A DNA stretch of 64,000 nucleotides from Oceanispirochaeta crateris (GTDB taxonomy: Bacteria > Spirochaetota > Spirochaetia > DSM-2461). The stretch is taken from assembly GCF_008329965.1 (NCBI RefSeq), contig NZ_CP036150.1:1736001-1800000 (forward strand), written 5' to 3'. A program made the position numbers and the translations under genes. The stretch's first letter is position 1. The number at the start of each line of letters is the position of its first letter. Positions 21,193 through 30,250 of this stretch are shown piece after piece. The notes beneath the pieces were generated by a model, which was not told the origin of the DNA, did no database searches, and was given only the letters and a program-made list of their open reading frames with translations.

Positions 21193-22089
21193 TCACACCT
21201 TCCTTTCAGGATCGACTGCAGCCAGGCGGTCTGCCAGAGAAACAAACTGACTGACCTTGATCCTTTCTGGTCTCCAGCTGAGATCGATGCCTTCCTCTTC
21301 AAAAATCCGATACAGGAGGTCTTTACCAAAACGGGCAAAGCGTTGTCCAGACATGGCACTGAGATTATTCTTGATTGTCTTTCGTCTGGAGACAAAGATA
21401 TCCCGAATGAGGGCCTGAAAGATTTTGCGGTCTTTCATGTCCTGATACAGTCCGTGAGGAGTTAAAAGAACGATCCTTGAAGAGACCCGCGGGACAGGAT
21501 AAAAAGATCCCGGATTGAGGACGCCGCAGTCCTTCACATGGAAGGCGCTCTGACAGAGTATGGAAAAGGAAGAATAATTCTTCTGCCCTTCTTTGGCGGT
21601 CATCCTATCGCCCATTTCACTCTGGACAGTCAAAACCAAGCGGGACGGAAGAATGTTATTTTCGACGAAGGAAGCAATAATGGCCGATGCGGCATTATAG
21701 GGAAGGTTTCCCAAGACCTTATGGGGAATACCATATTGTTCACACTCGGACTGCCAGGTTTTGATCACATCTCCTGAAACAATCCGGAAGCGATCATACT
21801 CAATCATGGCCCGTTTTAAGTATTCCACATATCCCGGATCAATTTCAAAAACCGTCAGATCAATGGGTTCGGAAGCGACCATTTTTGTCATGGCCCCCAA
21901 ACCGGGTCCGATCTCCCAGAGCCTGTCACCATCTTGAAGTTCCAGAAATTTTACAATCTTTTCCCGGGCTCCCCGATTAATCAGAAAGTTCTGTCCCCAG
22001 CGCTTGCGTGGTCCCAAACCCATTAGATCGAGAAGAGCCTTTATCTCGGTTATGGAATCGTAATTCAGATCCAAATTTTCTTTTTCCAC
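21193..22089 (-). CDS. rsmA: 16S rRNA (adenine1518/1519-N6)-dimethyltransferase
   Basis: RsmA (KsgA) dimethylates two adjacent adenines near the 3' end of 16S rRNA. RKRWGQNFL near residue 30, EIGPGLGAMT (motif I) and the catalytic NLPYNAAS (motif IV) are all present; the length of 298 is normal. The start is a GTG at 22089 with GGAGG five bases upstream. This places it 113 bp inside the end of comEC in another frame. Confidence 0.96.
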   Translation of the reverse strand: MEKENLDLNYDSITEIKALLDLMGLGPRKRWGQNFLINRGAREKIVKFLELQDGDRLWEIGPGLGAMTKMVASEPIDLTVFEIDPGYVEYLKRAMIEYDRFRIVSGDVIKTWQSECEQYGIPHKVLGNLPYNAASAIIASFVENNILPSRLVLTVQSEMGDRMTAKEGQKNYSSFSILCQSAFHVKDCGVLNPGSFYPVPRVSSRIVLLTPHGLYQDMKDRKIFQALIRDIFVSRRKTIKNNLSAMSGQRFARFGKDLLYRIFEEEGIDLSWRPERIKVSQFVSLADRLAAVDPERKV

Positions 22090-23512
22090 TCAACCCTCCA
22101 GGTCTGTACGTTAGGCCTAATAATAGCGGAAAGAGAAGGATCAGGAAAAGCCCCGGATTTGAATACTTCATAGTAATGGGCGGAATCTTTTGAAACAGAA
22201 GAGCTGTGAGCAGCAGAAGGGATTCCAGAAATCCTCCCACAGCGTTGATGACGGGAATAATAAAAGATGTCTCGGGGAGAAATATTAGAAAGATTCCCCA
22301 GTAGAGGTAAAATGTGACGAGAGGAGTCAGCACTAGAGAGGCCAGTATTCCTGCAGGATACCAGAGACCGAAAATGGAGAAGACCAAAGGAAGTGTCCAG
22401 ATTTGTGCGGCAAAGGAAGCACTGAGAGCCACAGACAGGATACTCCCCACCCGTCTTTTAAGAATATTATAAAGAAGGGGACCCGTAGTCAAGATTCCCC
22501 ACAAGGCAAGGTAGGAGAGGCGGGCCGAAAGGCTGTGTAGAGATTCGGGAGCCCAAAGGCCTGTGATCAAAAAAGAACAGATGAGAATCAGCCTGAGATT
22601 TGGTTTTCGATAACTCAGCTTTCCAGCCACGACCAGGAGATACATCAGAACCGACCGCACCAGGGAGGGTTTAGGGCCTGCTAGATACAGGAAGATCAAA
22701 AGTCCGATGGCGGCGGCGATAAGCCCTCCCCTGTATCCCAGGGGAAAACGGAAAAGGCTAAAGAGCAAGAAGGCAACAAGTCCGGAATGAAACCCTGAAA
22801 GAGCAATAATATGTGCCGTTCCAGTTTCACGAAAGAGGGAGGCACTGCTATCCATGTCCGGATGCTTTAAGCCCAACACCAGGGCGGGTAAGAGAGTTTC
22901 CGACAAGTTCCCGACTCCTTCTGCAACTCTTCGAACCCTTCTGATCACCAATTCCCGCCATCCACCGGGACGGGGGCTCCAGTATTGAAGTAAATCAGAT
23001 CCTATAAAGTAATACTCATTGCCCTCAGGGTTGGTCCTCTCTATAAGACGTCCTTGAAGAACCAGATGATCCCCCCTGAGCCATCGGCGGGACCCGAAAG
23101 AATTCATAACAGGGAGAGTCGCCGACAAAACACCCCGAGCCTCACCAGACACTCCTGACCTGGATTCGACAGATTCCAGGTCCAGATTGAGGAAAAGACG
23201 GCCATGACTGCCCCAGGAAGGCTCCTGGGTAAGACGGCCATAGATAAGTGTAATTCGACCCGTTTCCAGAGGAATGGAAACAGCCGTCCCACGGAGGTAC
23301 TGAATTTGGGATACACAAAGATAGGAGATGAGGCAAAGGAAGAGAAGAAGTCCTTTTTTCCCCTGGGTCATTAGAAATCCACCCAGCAGGAAGAGGGGCA
23401 AGTAGAAAATGATACTCAAATGAAAGGGCTGTAGAATGGTGTAAACAACAGCAAAAGACAGGACCCATTTCACAAAAAGACCTGAGCAGGGATCTTTGAA
23501 TACTCGAAGCAT
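21977..23512 (-). CDS. comEC: ComEC/Rec2-type DNA-uptake membrane protein without nuclease domain
   Basis: The 511 residues have N-terminal helices, an OB-like segment (LIYGRLTQEPSWGSHGRLFL, near 87), and the competence domain with HIIALSGFHSGL near 234 and about eight further membrane helices. The C-terminal metallo-beta-lactamase domain of long ComEC is absent, as in many bacteria that carry it separately or not at all. Known role: channel for single-stranded DNA in natural transformation. The last 38 codons overlap rsmA. Confidence 0.85.
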   Translation of the reverse strand: MLRVFKDPCSGLFVKWVLSFAVVYTILQPFHLSIIFYLPLFLLGGFLMTQGKKGLLLFLCLISYLCVSQIQYLRGTAVSIPLETGRITLIYGRLTQEPSWGSHGRLFLNLDLESVESRSGVSGEARGVLSATLPVMNSFGSRRWLRGDHLVLQGRLIERTNPEGNEYYFIGSDLLQYWSPRPGGWRELVIRRVRRVAEGVGNLSETLLPALVLGLKHPDMDSSASLFRETGTAHIIALSGFHSGLVAFLLFSLFRFPLGYRGGLIAAAIGLLIFLYLAGPKPSLVRSVLMYLLVVAGKLSYRKPNLRLILICSFLITGLWAPESLHSLSARLSYLALWGILTTGPLLYNILKRRVGSILSVALSASFAAQIWTLPLVFSIFGLWYPAGILASLVLTPLVTFYLYWGIFLIFLPETSFIIPVINAVGGFLESLLLLTALLFQKIPPITMKYSNPGLFLILLFPLLLGLTYRPGGLSGKRKFGSELRFHNRDKGSSRSNGFGTTQALGTELSD

Positions 23513-23544
23513 GTCTTTTTAACGAAAGGTCTGATGGTATAAAT

Positions 23545-23574
23545 TCAAAAAACCCCGGATTTTCATTCCGGGGT
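23545..23574 (-). terminator. intrinsic terminator after the HEAT-repeat gene
   Basis: On the minus strand ACCCCGGA pairs with TCCGGGGT across a 7-base loop, followed by six T. Confidence 0.9.
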
Positions 23575-23597
23575 CAATGCTTTAGATCATAAAAAGC

Positions 23598-24779
23598 TTA
23601 TTGAAGGGCTTCCTGAGCCTGCTTGGCCAGTCGATTGATGGCCGGTGTATAATTTGAGAACTGAACCTCCGTCAAAATGGCATTCCCGCGGCTGTTTCCG
23701 GACATCCCTATGGATTTGATAATCTGTTTGATGTATTCCAGCTGATCACGACTGGCTTCAATCCCATCGGATTGTCTCTGGTTGTAAAGAGACAGTTTTT
23801 CCGTCAGGACATCCACAGCTGCATCACTACCAATCACCCCAAGAGCGAAATATGAGTAGATGATTTCATTCCCATCTTTGGCTAACTCTATTGTTTTCTT
23901 AAGCAAGGGAACCGATGCATCATCCTTGGACTCATTTTCAATCAGAATTTTTATAGCTTCTACTCTGAGTTTAGAGAGATCATCCTGTTGATTCTTATCA
24001 TTTGTCTGATACTTATGCCCTTCTGTCAGAGCTAAAATAGCGACTTTACTCTTATTTTCTAAGGGTGCTGATGAATCTTTTTCTACCATAAGAGCCACTT
24101 TCTTGGTCTTAAAATCTGCATCCTTCATGATGTTCATAATAGGTTCTGTCGGATCATCTGCCATGGTCTTCAACGATTCAAGAGCCAGTTCCTTGGTTCG
24201 TCTTGAATACCAACCTGAAGCCGCATAAAAGACGGGCTCAAAACCCGCAGGATCTCTCATTTTCTGCAATGCCATAACGCTACCATAGGCCTCAATTTCG
24301 GCATTAGTAGGATTGTCCTGCTGTGTGTTGAAATTCAGATTTCTCAAGAGTGTCGCGATTTCAGGAGCATATTTAACGGCTCTTATTTCTCCCAATGCAA
24401 CAAGAGCATCGGCTTTTAATAGAGAGTCATCTGCCGGATGGGTGACCACAAACCAGAGAAGGTCTTCTGCATCTCTGCTCTTGAGGTTTCCCAAGGCCTT
24501 GACAATCATACTTGTCATATCTACCCATTTTGTCATCAAAGCCCTGTCGCCACGAAATTTTTCCTGGTTTTTAACCATTTCTTCCAGAGCTTCTATCAGC
24601 ACAGGTTCAACGGCACGGTCATTGAGACGCACAATATTCTGAAGGACCATTTCTTTCTGTTCCAGAGAGTTAGAACGCTTATATAAACGGGTCCAGACTT
24701 CGGCTGAATTGGAAAATACAGGAAAAATAGAAATTGAAAAAAACAAAAATGCACTGAATACGGTTATTTTCTTAATCAT
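23598..24779 (-). CDS. secreted HEAT-repeat protein
   Basis: A signal peptide (MIKKITVFSAFLFFSISIFP) is followed by helical repeats of HEAT type. Examples are MIVKALGNLKSRDAEDLLWF near 92, ADALVALGEIRAVKYAPEIA, and YFALGVIGSDAAVDVLTEKL near 311. These superhelical scaffolds bind other proteins; location is probably periplasmic. It lies eight bases after the YD-repeat lipoprotein gene and has its own ribosome binding site (AGGAG), so the two are an operon. No specific function can be given. Confidence 0.82.
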   Translation of the reverse strand: MIKKITVFSAFLFFSISIFPVFSNSAEVWTRLYKRSNSLEQKEMVLQNIVRLNDRAVEPVLIEALEEMVKNQEKFRGDRALMTKWVDMTSMIVKALGNLKSRDAEDLLWFVVTHPADDSLLKADALVALGEIRAVKYAPEIATLLRNLNFNTQQDNPTNAEIEAYGSVMALQKMRDPAGFEPVFYAASGWYSRRTKELALESLKTMADDPTEPIMNIMKDADFKTKKVALMVEKDSSAPLENKSKVAILALTEGHKYQTNDKNQQDDLSKLRVEAIKILIENESKDDASVPLLKKTIELAKDGNEIIYSYFALGVIGSDAAVDVLTEKLSLYNQRQSDGIEASRDQLEYIKQIIKSIGMSGNSRGNAILTEVQFSNYTPAINRLAKQAQEALQ

Positions 24780-24787
24780 GATATCTC

Positions 24788-25666
24788 CTACTGAAGTACA
24801 GTTTTTTCAACTGTAAAAACAACATATTCTTTCTCAATGATATCGATGATGTCTCCATGACGGTTCATAGTAGTCTCTTCGATGACATTGCCGGTTTGAT
24901 CATAGCTATACTTGACTGTTCTGATAAGCGTTTTTCCCATGTAATAAAGAGCCTGATCGAGGCGATCTTCCTGAAAAACATACTCTGTTTTCTTTTCCAG
25001 TTTTGAAGTAGGAGAATAAGTGGCTTCCAGGACAAGATTGTCGCCTTCATACTCCAGTTGCGTATAACCTTCAAGATCACCTGCTGGCATAAAATAGTTC
25101 ATCTGTACCAGTTTATTATTCTTGTATTCATACTGGGTGTACATCATGGGGATTCCACCGCTGTCGCCGGAAACCCATTTGGTCCGTCTCCCTTTATCGT
25201 CGTATTCATAGGATGATACGGACAAAAGCTCTCCCTTGGGATTGAAATACGCTTCTTCTATGACTCTTTTATTCTCATCGTATGTGAATTCAGAATAGGA
25301 AACCAGTTTACCGCTGGAAATATAATCACTTCGAATAAGAAGACTATCACTATTGTAGCTGAAAATCTCCTCGGAAATTACGGATTCATCAGATCCAATC
25401 TGGGATTTGGTTAAAATCTTACCATCCTCGTCATATTCATATAAACGATACCCGTCTACAAAGCCATCTTCATATTTAATTGTCTCCTGAGAAACAAAAT
25501 ACTCATCTTTTACAACAGTAACCCAAACAGGAGTTTTCTCTTCTAAAACATCACTTTGGACCGTTGGGGAGGTTTCGGACTCCTGTTCACTGACCGGTAC
25601 TGAGGAACAACTGTACAGGAACAGCATCAGAGGGATAAACCATATTTTTTTTAATATAATTCGCAT
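24788..25666 (-). CDS. lipoprotein with YD/RHS-like repeats
   Basis: The N-terminus ends in a lipobox-like LYSC at about residue 20. From about residue 70 there is a repeating 20-25-residue unit of the form YEYDexGrxxxxxxxxx (for example YEYDEDGKILTKSQ, FTYDENKRVIEEAY and YEYDDKGRRTKW), like toxin-complex and RHS repeats but short. It is 292 residues long and probably forms a small beta-structure on the outer or inner membrane. AAGGAG precedes the start. Confidence 0.8.
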   Translation of the reverse strand: MRIILKKIWFIPLMLFLYSCSSVPVSEQESETSPTVQSDVLEEKTPVWVTVVKDEYFVSQETIKYEDGFVDGYRLYEYDEDGKILTKSQIGSDESVISEEIFSYNSDSLLIRSDYISSGKLVSYSEFTYDENKRVIEEAYFNPKGELLSVSSYEYDDKGRRTKWVSGDSGGIPMMYTQYEYKNNKLVQMNYFMPAGDLEGYTQLEYEGDNLVLEATYSPTSKLEKKTEYVFQEDRLDQALYYMGKTLIRTVKYSYDQTGNVIEETTMNRHGDIIDIIEKEYVVFTVEKTVLQ

Positions 25667-25787
25667 GAGAAAGTCTCCTTACAATGCATAGCGTATGAGG
25701 ATTTAGTTGGCCTCTAGGGCTTAACTTAATACTATAAAGTGAAAAAGTAAAGAATTGTAGAGAGATTGAAAGGGATCTTATTGGAGA

Positions 25788-26966
25788 TTAGTCGTATTCA
25801 AAAGTGGGTAACTCTTCTTCGACGGCTTCGAGGGACTCCAGGTCGTCATCGGGTCCTTTTTCCACTTCTGGAACAGCTCCATTTGCGGGATTGTCATTCA
25901 TCAAATTCGATTCTGCTTGTGATTCGTTCTGTTTCAGAGTGTTCCCGGCCAGAGACTGCTCATTGCGATAAATGTCATAGACAAAAGCAAGAATCAGATA
26001 ACGGGACTGCTCATCCGGTTCTTCCGCCTGAATATGAAGAACTGAGATGTTTCTTTTCCTGTCATAATCAATGGTTCTGACGATACCTCTCAAAATTGCA
26101 ACTTTACCAAAAAGCTCCATTTGAAGTTTACAGCACATATTGACCTTACCCTGACCTCCGATCATTATGGCCGCTCCATCTTCGGAGATATCCTGAAGAA
26201 TACAACGGAGCCCGGGCTGACTCTCCGGCAGCTGAGTTGATGTCTTGAGACTTTTGACAGGATAGAGCTGGATGGGTAGCTTGCAACTTGTTCTAACAGA
26301 CTTTCTTTTCTGACTGCGCAAAACAACTTCTGAATGACTCATTCTGAGAGTTTTAAATTCTCTGTCGGGATAGCCTTCCATAATGCGTGACTGAAAGAAA
26401 TATCCCGCATCTTCCCGACGCCAGAAATAGACATTCAATGTTCTGTCCCGCCAGCTGAACCCCACAGGGAGGGGTGGTCCTTTCGGATAGGTAACCAGAA
26501 TATAATTTCTATTGTTCTCAAGAACAGAACATTCATATATACCCAGCACATCCACCTTAAGCTTCAGGATCTGGTTAATCGCAATATCATAGGTTGTCTC
26601 CAAACCTCTGTTATATCGGGGTTTTTGAAATTCAACACTCTTTCTGTAGCTGTATAATTTCTTCAACAGGTATTCCAGGTACTCCTGTTCATCGCTGTCT
26701 TTTTCTTTCTCAATCATTTTGTGGATTCCCGCCAGAGACTTATCCAGAACATCTACAGACCAGAAGAGGGACGAAGGTTTTTGATGTTTATTCACAACTG
26801 CGATCTTACGAAGCAAGTTGATCTCTTTGAAACTGAACCCGGCATCTTTTCCCATAGAGTAAAATTCAACCCAGTTGACCTTTGTCAGGCCTTTTCTCAC
26901 ACCGAGAAACAGGGGAATCGTCGAGGCGATTATAAATAATGTTAAAAGAGTGTAAAGAATACTCAT
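25788..26966 (-). CDS. PilZ-domain membrane protein
   Basis: One N-terminal transmembrane helix (ILYTLLTLFIIASTIPLFLG) anchors the protein. After a YcgR-N-like region, residues about 227-340 form a PilZ domain: the c-di-GMP signature RSQKRKSVR (RxxxR) and, 50 residues later, DISEDGAA (D/NxSxxG). The last 60 residues are acidic and low-complexity. Spirochaetal PilZ proteins of this kind act as c-di-GMP effectors in motility; that role here is inferred. The start has AGGGAG upstream. Confidence 0.85.
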   Translation of the reverse strand: MSILYTLLTLFIIASTIPLFLGVRKGLTKVNWVEFYSMGKDAGFSFKEINLLRKIAVVNKHQKPSSLFWSVDVLDKSLAGIHKMIEKEKDSDEQEYLEYLLKKLYSYRKSVEFQKPRYNRGLETTYDIAINQILKLKVDVLGIYECSVLENNRNYILVTYPKGPPLPVGFSWRDRTLNVYFWRREDAGYFFQSRIMEGYPDREFKTLRMSHSEVVLRSQKRKSVRTSCKLPIQLYPVKSLKTSTQLPESQPGLRCILQDISEDGAAIMIGGQGKVNMCCKLQMELFGKVAILRGIVRTIDYDRKRNISVLHIQAEEPDEQSRYLILAFVYDIYRNEQSLAGNTLKQNESQAESNLMNDNPANGAVPEVEKGPDDDLESLEAVEEELPTFEYD

Positions 26967-27072
26967 ATCTCCCTATCTTATCGGCAGTAAGATCCCTTTT
27001 AATTACACAGAACAGATGTTTTCAACATATAGTAGATAAGCTAAACTATGAGTGTCCAAAAAAGAGGAAAAA

Positions 27073-27777
27073 ATGAGAAAGATCACTGTTAATATACCCC
27101 CTGTTTCTGAGAGAGCGGAGTTTCCTATCATTTTCATACTCCTTTTTCTACCCTCCTATTTAAACCAGCAGTCTCTCCCCTTAGCACCTTTTGACTCCCC
27201 CTCATTCATGATGCAGTCCATCCTCCAGTCTATGCTTGTTTTTTTTCTCATCCGGTATTTGATGCAACTCCGTCCAGCTGTAGCGGGCAATCGAACAGTG
27301 GTGACTTCGGCACTGTCTCCTCAAATCAATGTTAAACATAGTTTGATCGTTTTAGCTGGTTTATTAGGGATGCATGCCCTCTACTCCTTCCTAGTCATCC
27401 CCTTCCTTTTAAGTGCAGGATTCATGGAACACCCTGCTGAACCCCTGCTCATAAGTAGAGGGATTATGCTCCTTCCCGCCTTATTCACCTGTTTTGCAGC
27501 GGCTGTGATGGAGGAGTTTTTCTTTCGAGGCTACGCCTTCTTCAGGATAGAAGAATCGGGATTAGAGAGAGTCCCCGCCCTTTTGCTTGTCAATCTTATT
27601 TTTGCAGTCGGCCATCTCTATGAAGGCATTCCTGCTGCTTGTTTTGCCCTTTTTTCAGGTATTTTTTTAAGTGTCCTAGTATTAAAAAAAGTATCCCTGT
27701 TCTCCCTGGCTGCTGCTCATGGTATATTTAACTTTATAATGATCTTACTCAGTTTCCTGCGTCATATAAATCTATGA
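27073..27777 (+). CDS. CPBP-family intramembrane metalloprotease
   Basis: The 234 residues form several membrane helices. The CPBP (CAAX protease/bacteriocin-processing) motif is present as EEFFFRG near residue 157, with a later conserved His in AVGHLYEG and in AAHGIFNF. These enzymes are membrane proteases of varied substrate. The start at 27073 has GAGG five bases upstream; a GTG seven codons earlier is rejected. A weak promoter TTTTCA-17-TAAACT lies at 27019-27047. It is followed by a TlpA-like gene 39 bases on. Confidence 0.82.
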   Translation: MRKITVNIPPVSERAEFPIIFILLFLPSYLNQQSLPLAPFDSPSFMMQSILQSMLVFFLIRYLMQLRPAVAGNRTVVTSALSPQINVKHSLIVLAGLLGMHALYSFLVIPFLLSAGFMEHPAEPLLISRGIMLLPALFTCFAAAVMEEFFFRGYAFFRIEESGLERVPALLLVNLIFAVGHLYEGIPAACFALFSGIFLSVLVLKKVSLFSLAAAHGIFNFIMILLSFLRHINL

Positions 27778-27816
27778 ATTGCCAATGAGGAAGAGAATTG
27801 AAGGGAGACCCCGATT

Positions 27817-28338
27817 ATGAAAAGACTGATGCTACTGCTTTTGATCATGTCCATCTGGAGTCTGCAGGCGGAAACTGTGGATGTAAGCCGTTTATCCCCC
27901 CTGGGGTTCGCCTTTCCAGATCAGCCTATGACATCACCTTCAATCAAGGCTTATAGGGGTGACACCCAGGTTGACCTCATGGACCAGAACAAAGTCACCC
28001 TCTTATATTTTTGGTCGGAGATCACCCCCTCCAGCCTCAGTGACCTTCCTCTTCTGGAGAGTCTAAAAGACGAGCTGGCGGACCTTGATATACTCATTGC
28101 GCCAGTCAATCTCAATGAAGATTATCCTGTAGTTCAAAAAATTGTGAAGCAAATGAATTTAACACTGGAGATATACTACTTCCCGGAACCCGGTCCTCTG
28201 GCTCCCTATATTCTTAAAACTGTACCCGCAGCCTATATTCTGAACAAAAAAGGACAGCTGGTTGCCTCAGTTCAGGGGAATGCCCCCTGGGGACATCCGG
28301 ATATTCTCCGCACCCTGAAAGAATTGGCAGCGGAATAG
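27817..28338 (+). CDS. TlpA/thioredoxin-like protein lacking the CxxC motif
   Basis: A signal peptide (MKRLMLLLLIMSIWSLQA) is followed by a thioredoxin-like fold: TLLYFWSEITPSS at about 62-74 sits where TlpA-type proteins have NFWATWCPPC, and TVPAAYILNKKGQLV near 134 corresponds to the conserved cis-proline strand TxPxxxLxDxxG. Both active-site cysteines are missing, so it cannot act as a normal disulfide reductase. It may bind or scaffold instead. It lies five bases before sfsA, in the same operon. Confidence 0.75.
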   Translation: MKRLMLLLLIMSIWSLQAETVDVSRLSPLGFAFPDQPMTSPSIKAYRGDTQVDLMDQNKVTLLYFWSEITPSSLSDLPLLESLKDELADLDILIAPVNLNEDYPVVQKIVKQMNLTLEIYYFPEPGPLAPYILKTVPAAYILNKKGQLVASVQGNAPWGHPDILRTLKELAAE

Positions 28339-28342
28339 ATCA

Positions 28343-29485
28343 ATGTCAAACATACAAGCAGCCAAAGCTATGACAATATTTTCTCCTGATGCCAAAGGGA
28401 CACTTGTTTCCAGGCCTAACAGGTTCATTGTCATGGTGAAACTTGAAAAAGAAACTGTCAGGGCGCACTGTCCCAACCCGGGAAGGCTCATTGAGCTCAT
28501 GAATCCCGGTAGAGAGATGATTCTGGAAAAGAGCCAGGACCCTCTGCGCAAAACGGCCTGGACCCTCAGTGCCGCAATCTACAAGGGGATGACCGTACCC
28601 CTTTATTCTGCCAGGGCCAATGGAATCACTGGGGATCTGATCATCCCCCGCCTATTTCCGGATGCCAGAGACATCAAGGCGGAGTTCAGCTGGGGCTCCT
28701 CCAGGTTTGATTGGCATTTTTACTCCGGTGAAAAGGAGATATTCCTCGAAGTAAAGGCCTGCACCCTCATCGAAGAAGGCACAGCCATGTTTCCCGACGC
28801 TCCTTCCATCAGAGCATCCAGGCACCTAGAAGAGCTTTATGAACTGGAGGGAAACAGGGAAGCCCACGTTGTTTTCGTCATCATGAATCCGGAGACCAGA
28901 CGCTTCATCCCCAACCTTCATACCGACCCTGATTTTGCGGCCATGGTTCACCGGGTCAGGGATAAGGTTCATTTTCACGGAGTCAGTGCCTCTTGCACCC
29001 CAGAGGGAGAACTGCGCATTTCAAGCCTGAACGTACCCGTCTTGACCGATAAAATCGGGGCTCTGGAACAGGATAGCGGTATTTATATGATCCTCATTAA
29101 AATGAAGTCCTGCCGCATGACTGTGGGTGCTCTGGGAGACATTGAATTTCAATCCGGATGGTACATATACACAGGTTCCGCCTTAAGAAATTTAAAGTCC
29201 CGGGTGGGCAGGCATCTCAGGAAGAGAAAGAACAAACGCTGGCATGTTGATTATTTGATAGACCGTTCAGAAAAGACAAAATCCTATCCTATTTACACAC
29301 AAAAAAAGATGGAATGTGATCTGGCGGCGGGCATAGCCGAAATTTCAGATTCCCGGGTGAAAGGATTTGGATGTTCCGACTGCGACTGCGATTCTCATCT
29401 TTTTTATTTCAAAGAGGACCCGCAGCAGAACAGGGATTTCCTGAATCTGCTGTTTCATTACCGTCATACCCTAGCCTTTGACTGA
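28343..29485 (+). CDS. sfsA: SfsA nuclease fused to a DUF123 domain
   Basis: Residues about 14-230 are SfsA: NRFIVMVKLE, AHCPNPGRL and the PD-(D/E)xK-like triplet with FDWHFYSGEKEIFLEVK near 122-138. SfsA proteins bind DNA and are probable nucleases. From about 245 a DUF123/GIY-YIG-related domain follows (SGIYMILIKM, SGWYIYTGSALRNL, RHLRKRKNKRWHVDYL), found elsewhere alone or fused to endonuclease III. The 380-residue length is the sum of both. A CSDCDCD cluster near 344-350 may bind metal. It converges on the TylF-like gene with a 15-bp overlap. Confidence 0.88.
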   Translation: MSNIQAAKAMTIFSPDAKGTLVSRPNRFIVMVKLEKETVRAHCPNPGRLIELMNPGREMILEKSQDPLRKTAWTLSAAIYKGMTVPLYSARANGITGDLIIPRLFPDARDIKAEFSWGSSRFDWHFYSGEKEIFLEVKACTLIEEGTAMFPDAPSIRASRHLEELYELEGNREAHVVFVIMNPETRRFIPNLHTDPDFAAMVHRVRDKVHFHGVSASCTPEGELRISSLNVPVLTDKIGALEQDSGIYMILIKMKSCRMTVGALGDIEFQSGWYIYTGSALRNLKSRVGRHLRKRKNKRWHVDYLIDRSEKTKSYPIYTQKKMECDLAAGIAEISDSRVKGFGCSDCDCDSHLFYFKEDPQQNRDFLNLLFHYRHTLAFD

Positions 29486-30250
29486 AGACGACTCCTCTTT
29501 CACGGCACAACGCCCGGTATAATCACTCCTTTGGAAAAAAGGGGGAACCGAACTCTCTGAAAAATATTCATCCACGGCCTGTCTGGAACCGCTGAAATGG
29601 CCGTAGTCGTCTATAATGAGAAGCCCTCCCTTGCAGAGGCGGGGATAGAGGACTTCCAGTTCTTTTTTCGTAGAGGCATACCAGTCCGTATCGAGTCTTA
29701 AGAGCGCCGGCTTGTCCGGAGCCTGACTATTTAGAGTCTCGCAAACATCTCCCTGCACAATATGAAACAGATCCATAGGATAACCAGTTAAGGAGAGGTG
29801 CTGTTCCACCATTGCAGTTCCGGCGGCCCACCATCCCTCGTGCCAGCGCTCACTCACCGGTTCTCCCGTTGAGGCGATTCGGTCTTCTTCCCCCGGCTCG
29901 GTCATTCCCGCAAAAGTATCATACAGCCATATAGGCCGGGGTTCAGCCTTTTGTGATAGGAGAGTCATGGCCATAAGCATGCAGCTTCCTCCCTTCCAGA
30001 CACCACATTCTACAAAGTCGCCTTCTATACGGCGTGTCAGAAGATGTTTAATGCCGGAATAAAGAGCATAAGCTCTTTCCATGGAGATCATTGTGTAAGG
30101 AGAGACCAGCTCCCATATTTTTAGAAACTCCTCTTCCATGTCTATACGGAAGGTAGCAGGTGATTCACATCCCCAGCCCTGAAGAGACAGATAATCGGCC
30201 ATCTCCTTTTGGGATGAAAAGGTTTTGGAAATAGGATTGTGTTCTTTCAT
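29471..30250 (-). CDS. TylF/MycF-family O-methyltransferase
   Basis: The SAM-binding region is GDFVECGVWKGGSC near residue 77. LYDTFAGMTEPGE near 110 and LRLDTDWYASTKKELEVLYP (about 185) with LLIIDDYGHFSG supply the metal-binding aspartates typical of TylF-type macrocin methyltransferases. These commonly methylate sugars or surface polysaccharides. Its ATG overlaps the stop of the SPOR gene by four bases (ATGA), so they are coupled, though their functions have no obvious link. Confidence 0.85.
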   Translation of the reverse strand: MKEHNPISKTFSSQKEMADYLSLQGWGCESPATFRIDMEEEFLKIWELVSPYTMISMERAYALYSGIKHLLTRRIEGDFVECGVWKGGSCMLMAMTLLSQKAEPRPIWLYDTFAGMTEPGEEDRIASTGEPVSERWHEGWWAAGTAMVEQHLSLTGYPMDLFHIVQGDVCETLNSQAPDKPALLRLDTDWYASTKKELEVLYPRLCKGGLLIIDDYGHFSGSRQAVDEYFSESSVPPFFQRSDYTGRCAVKEESSSVKG

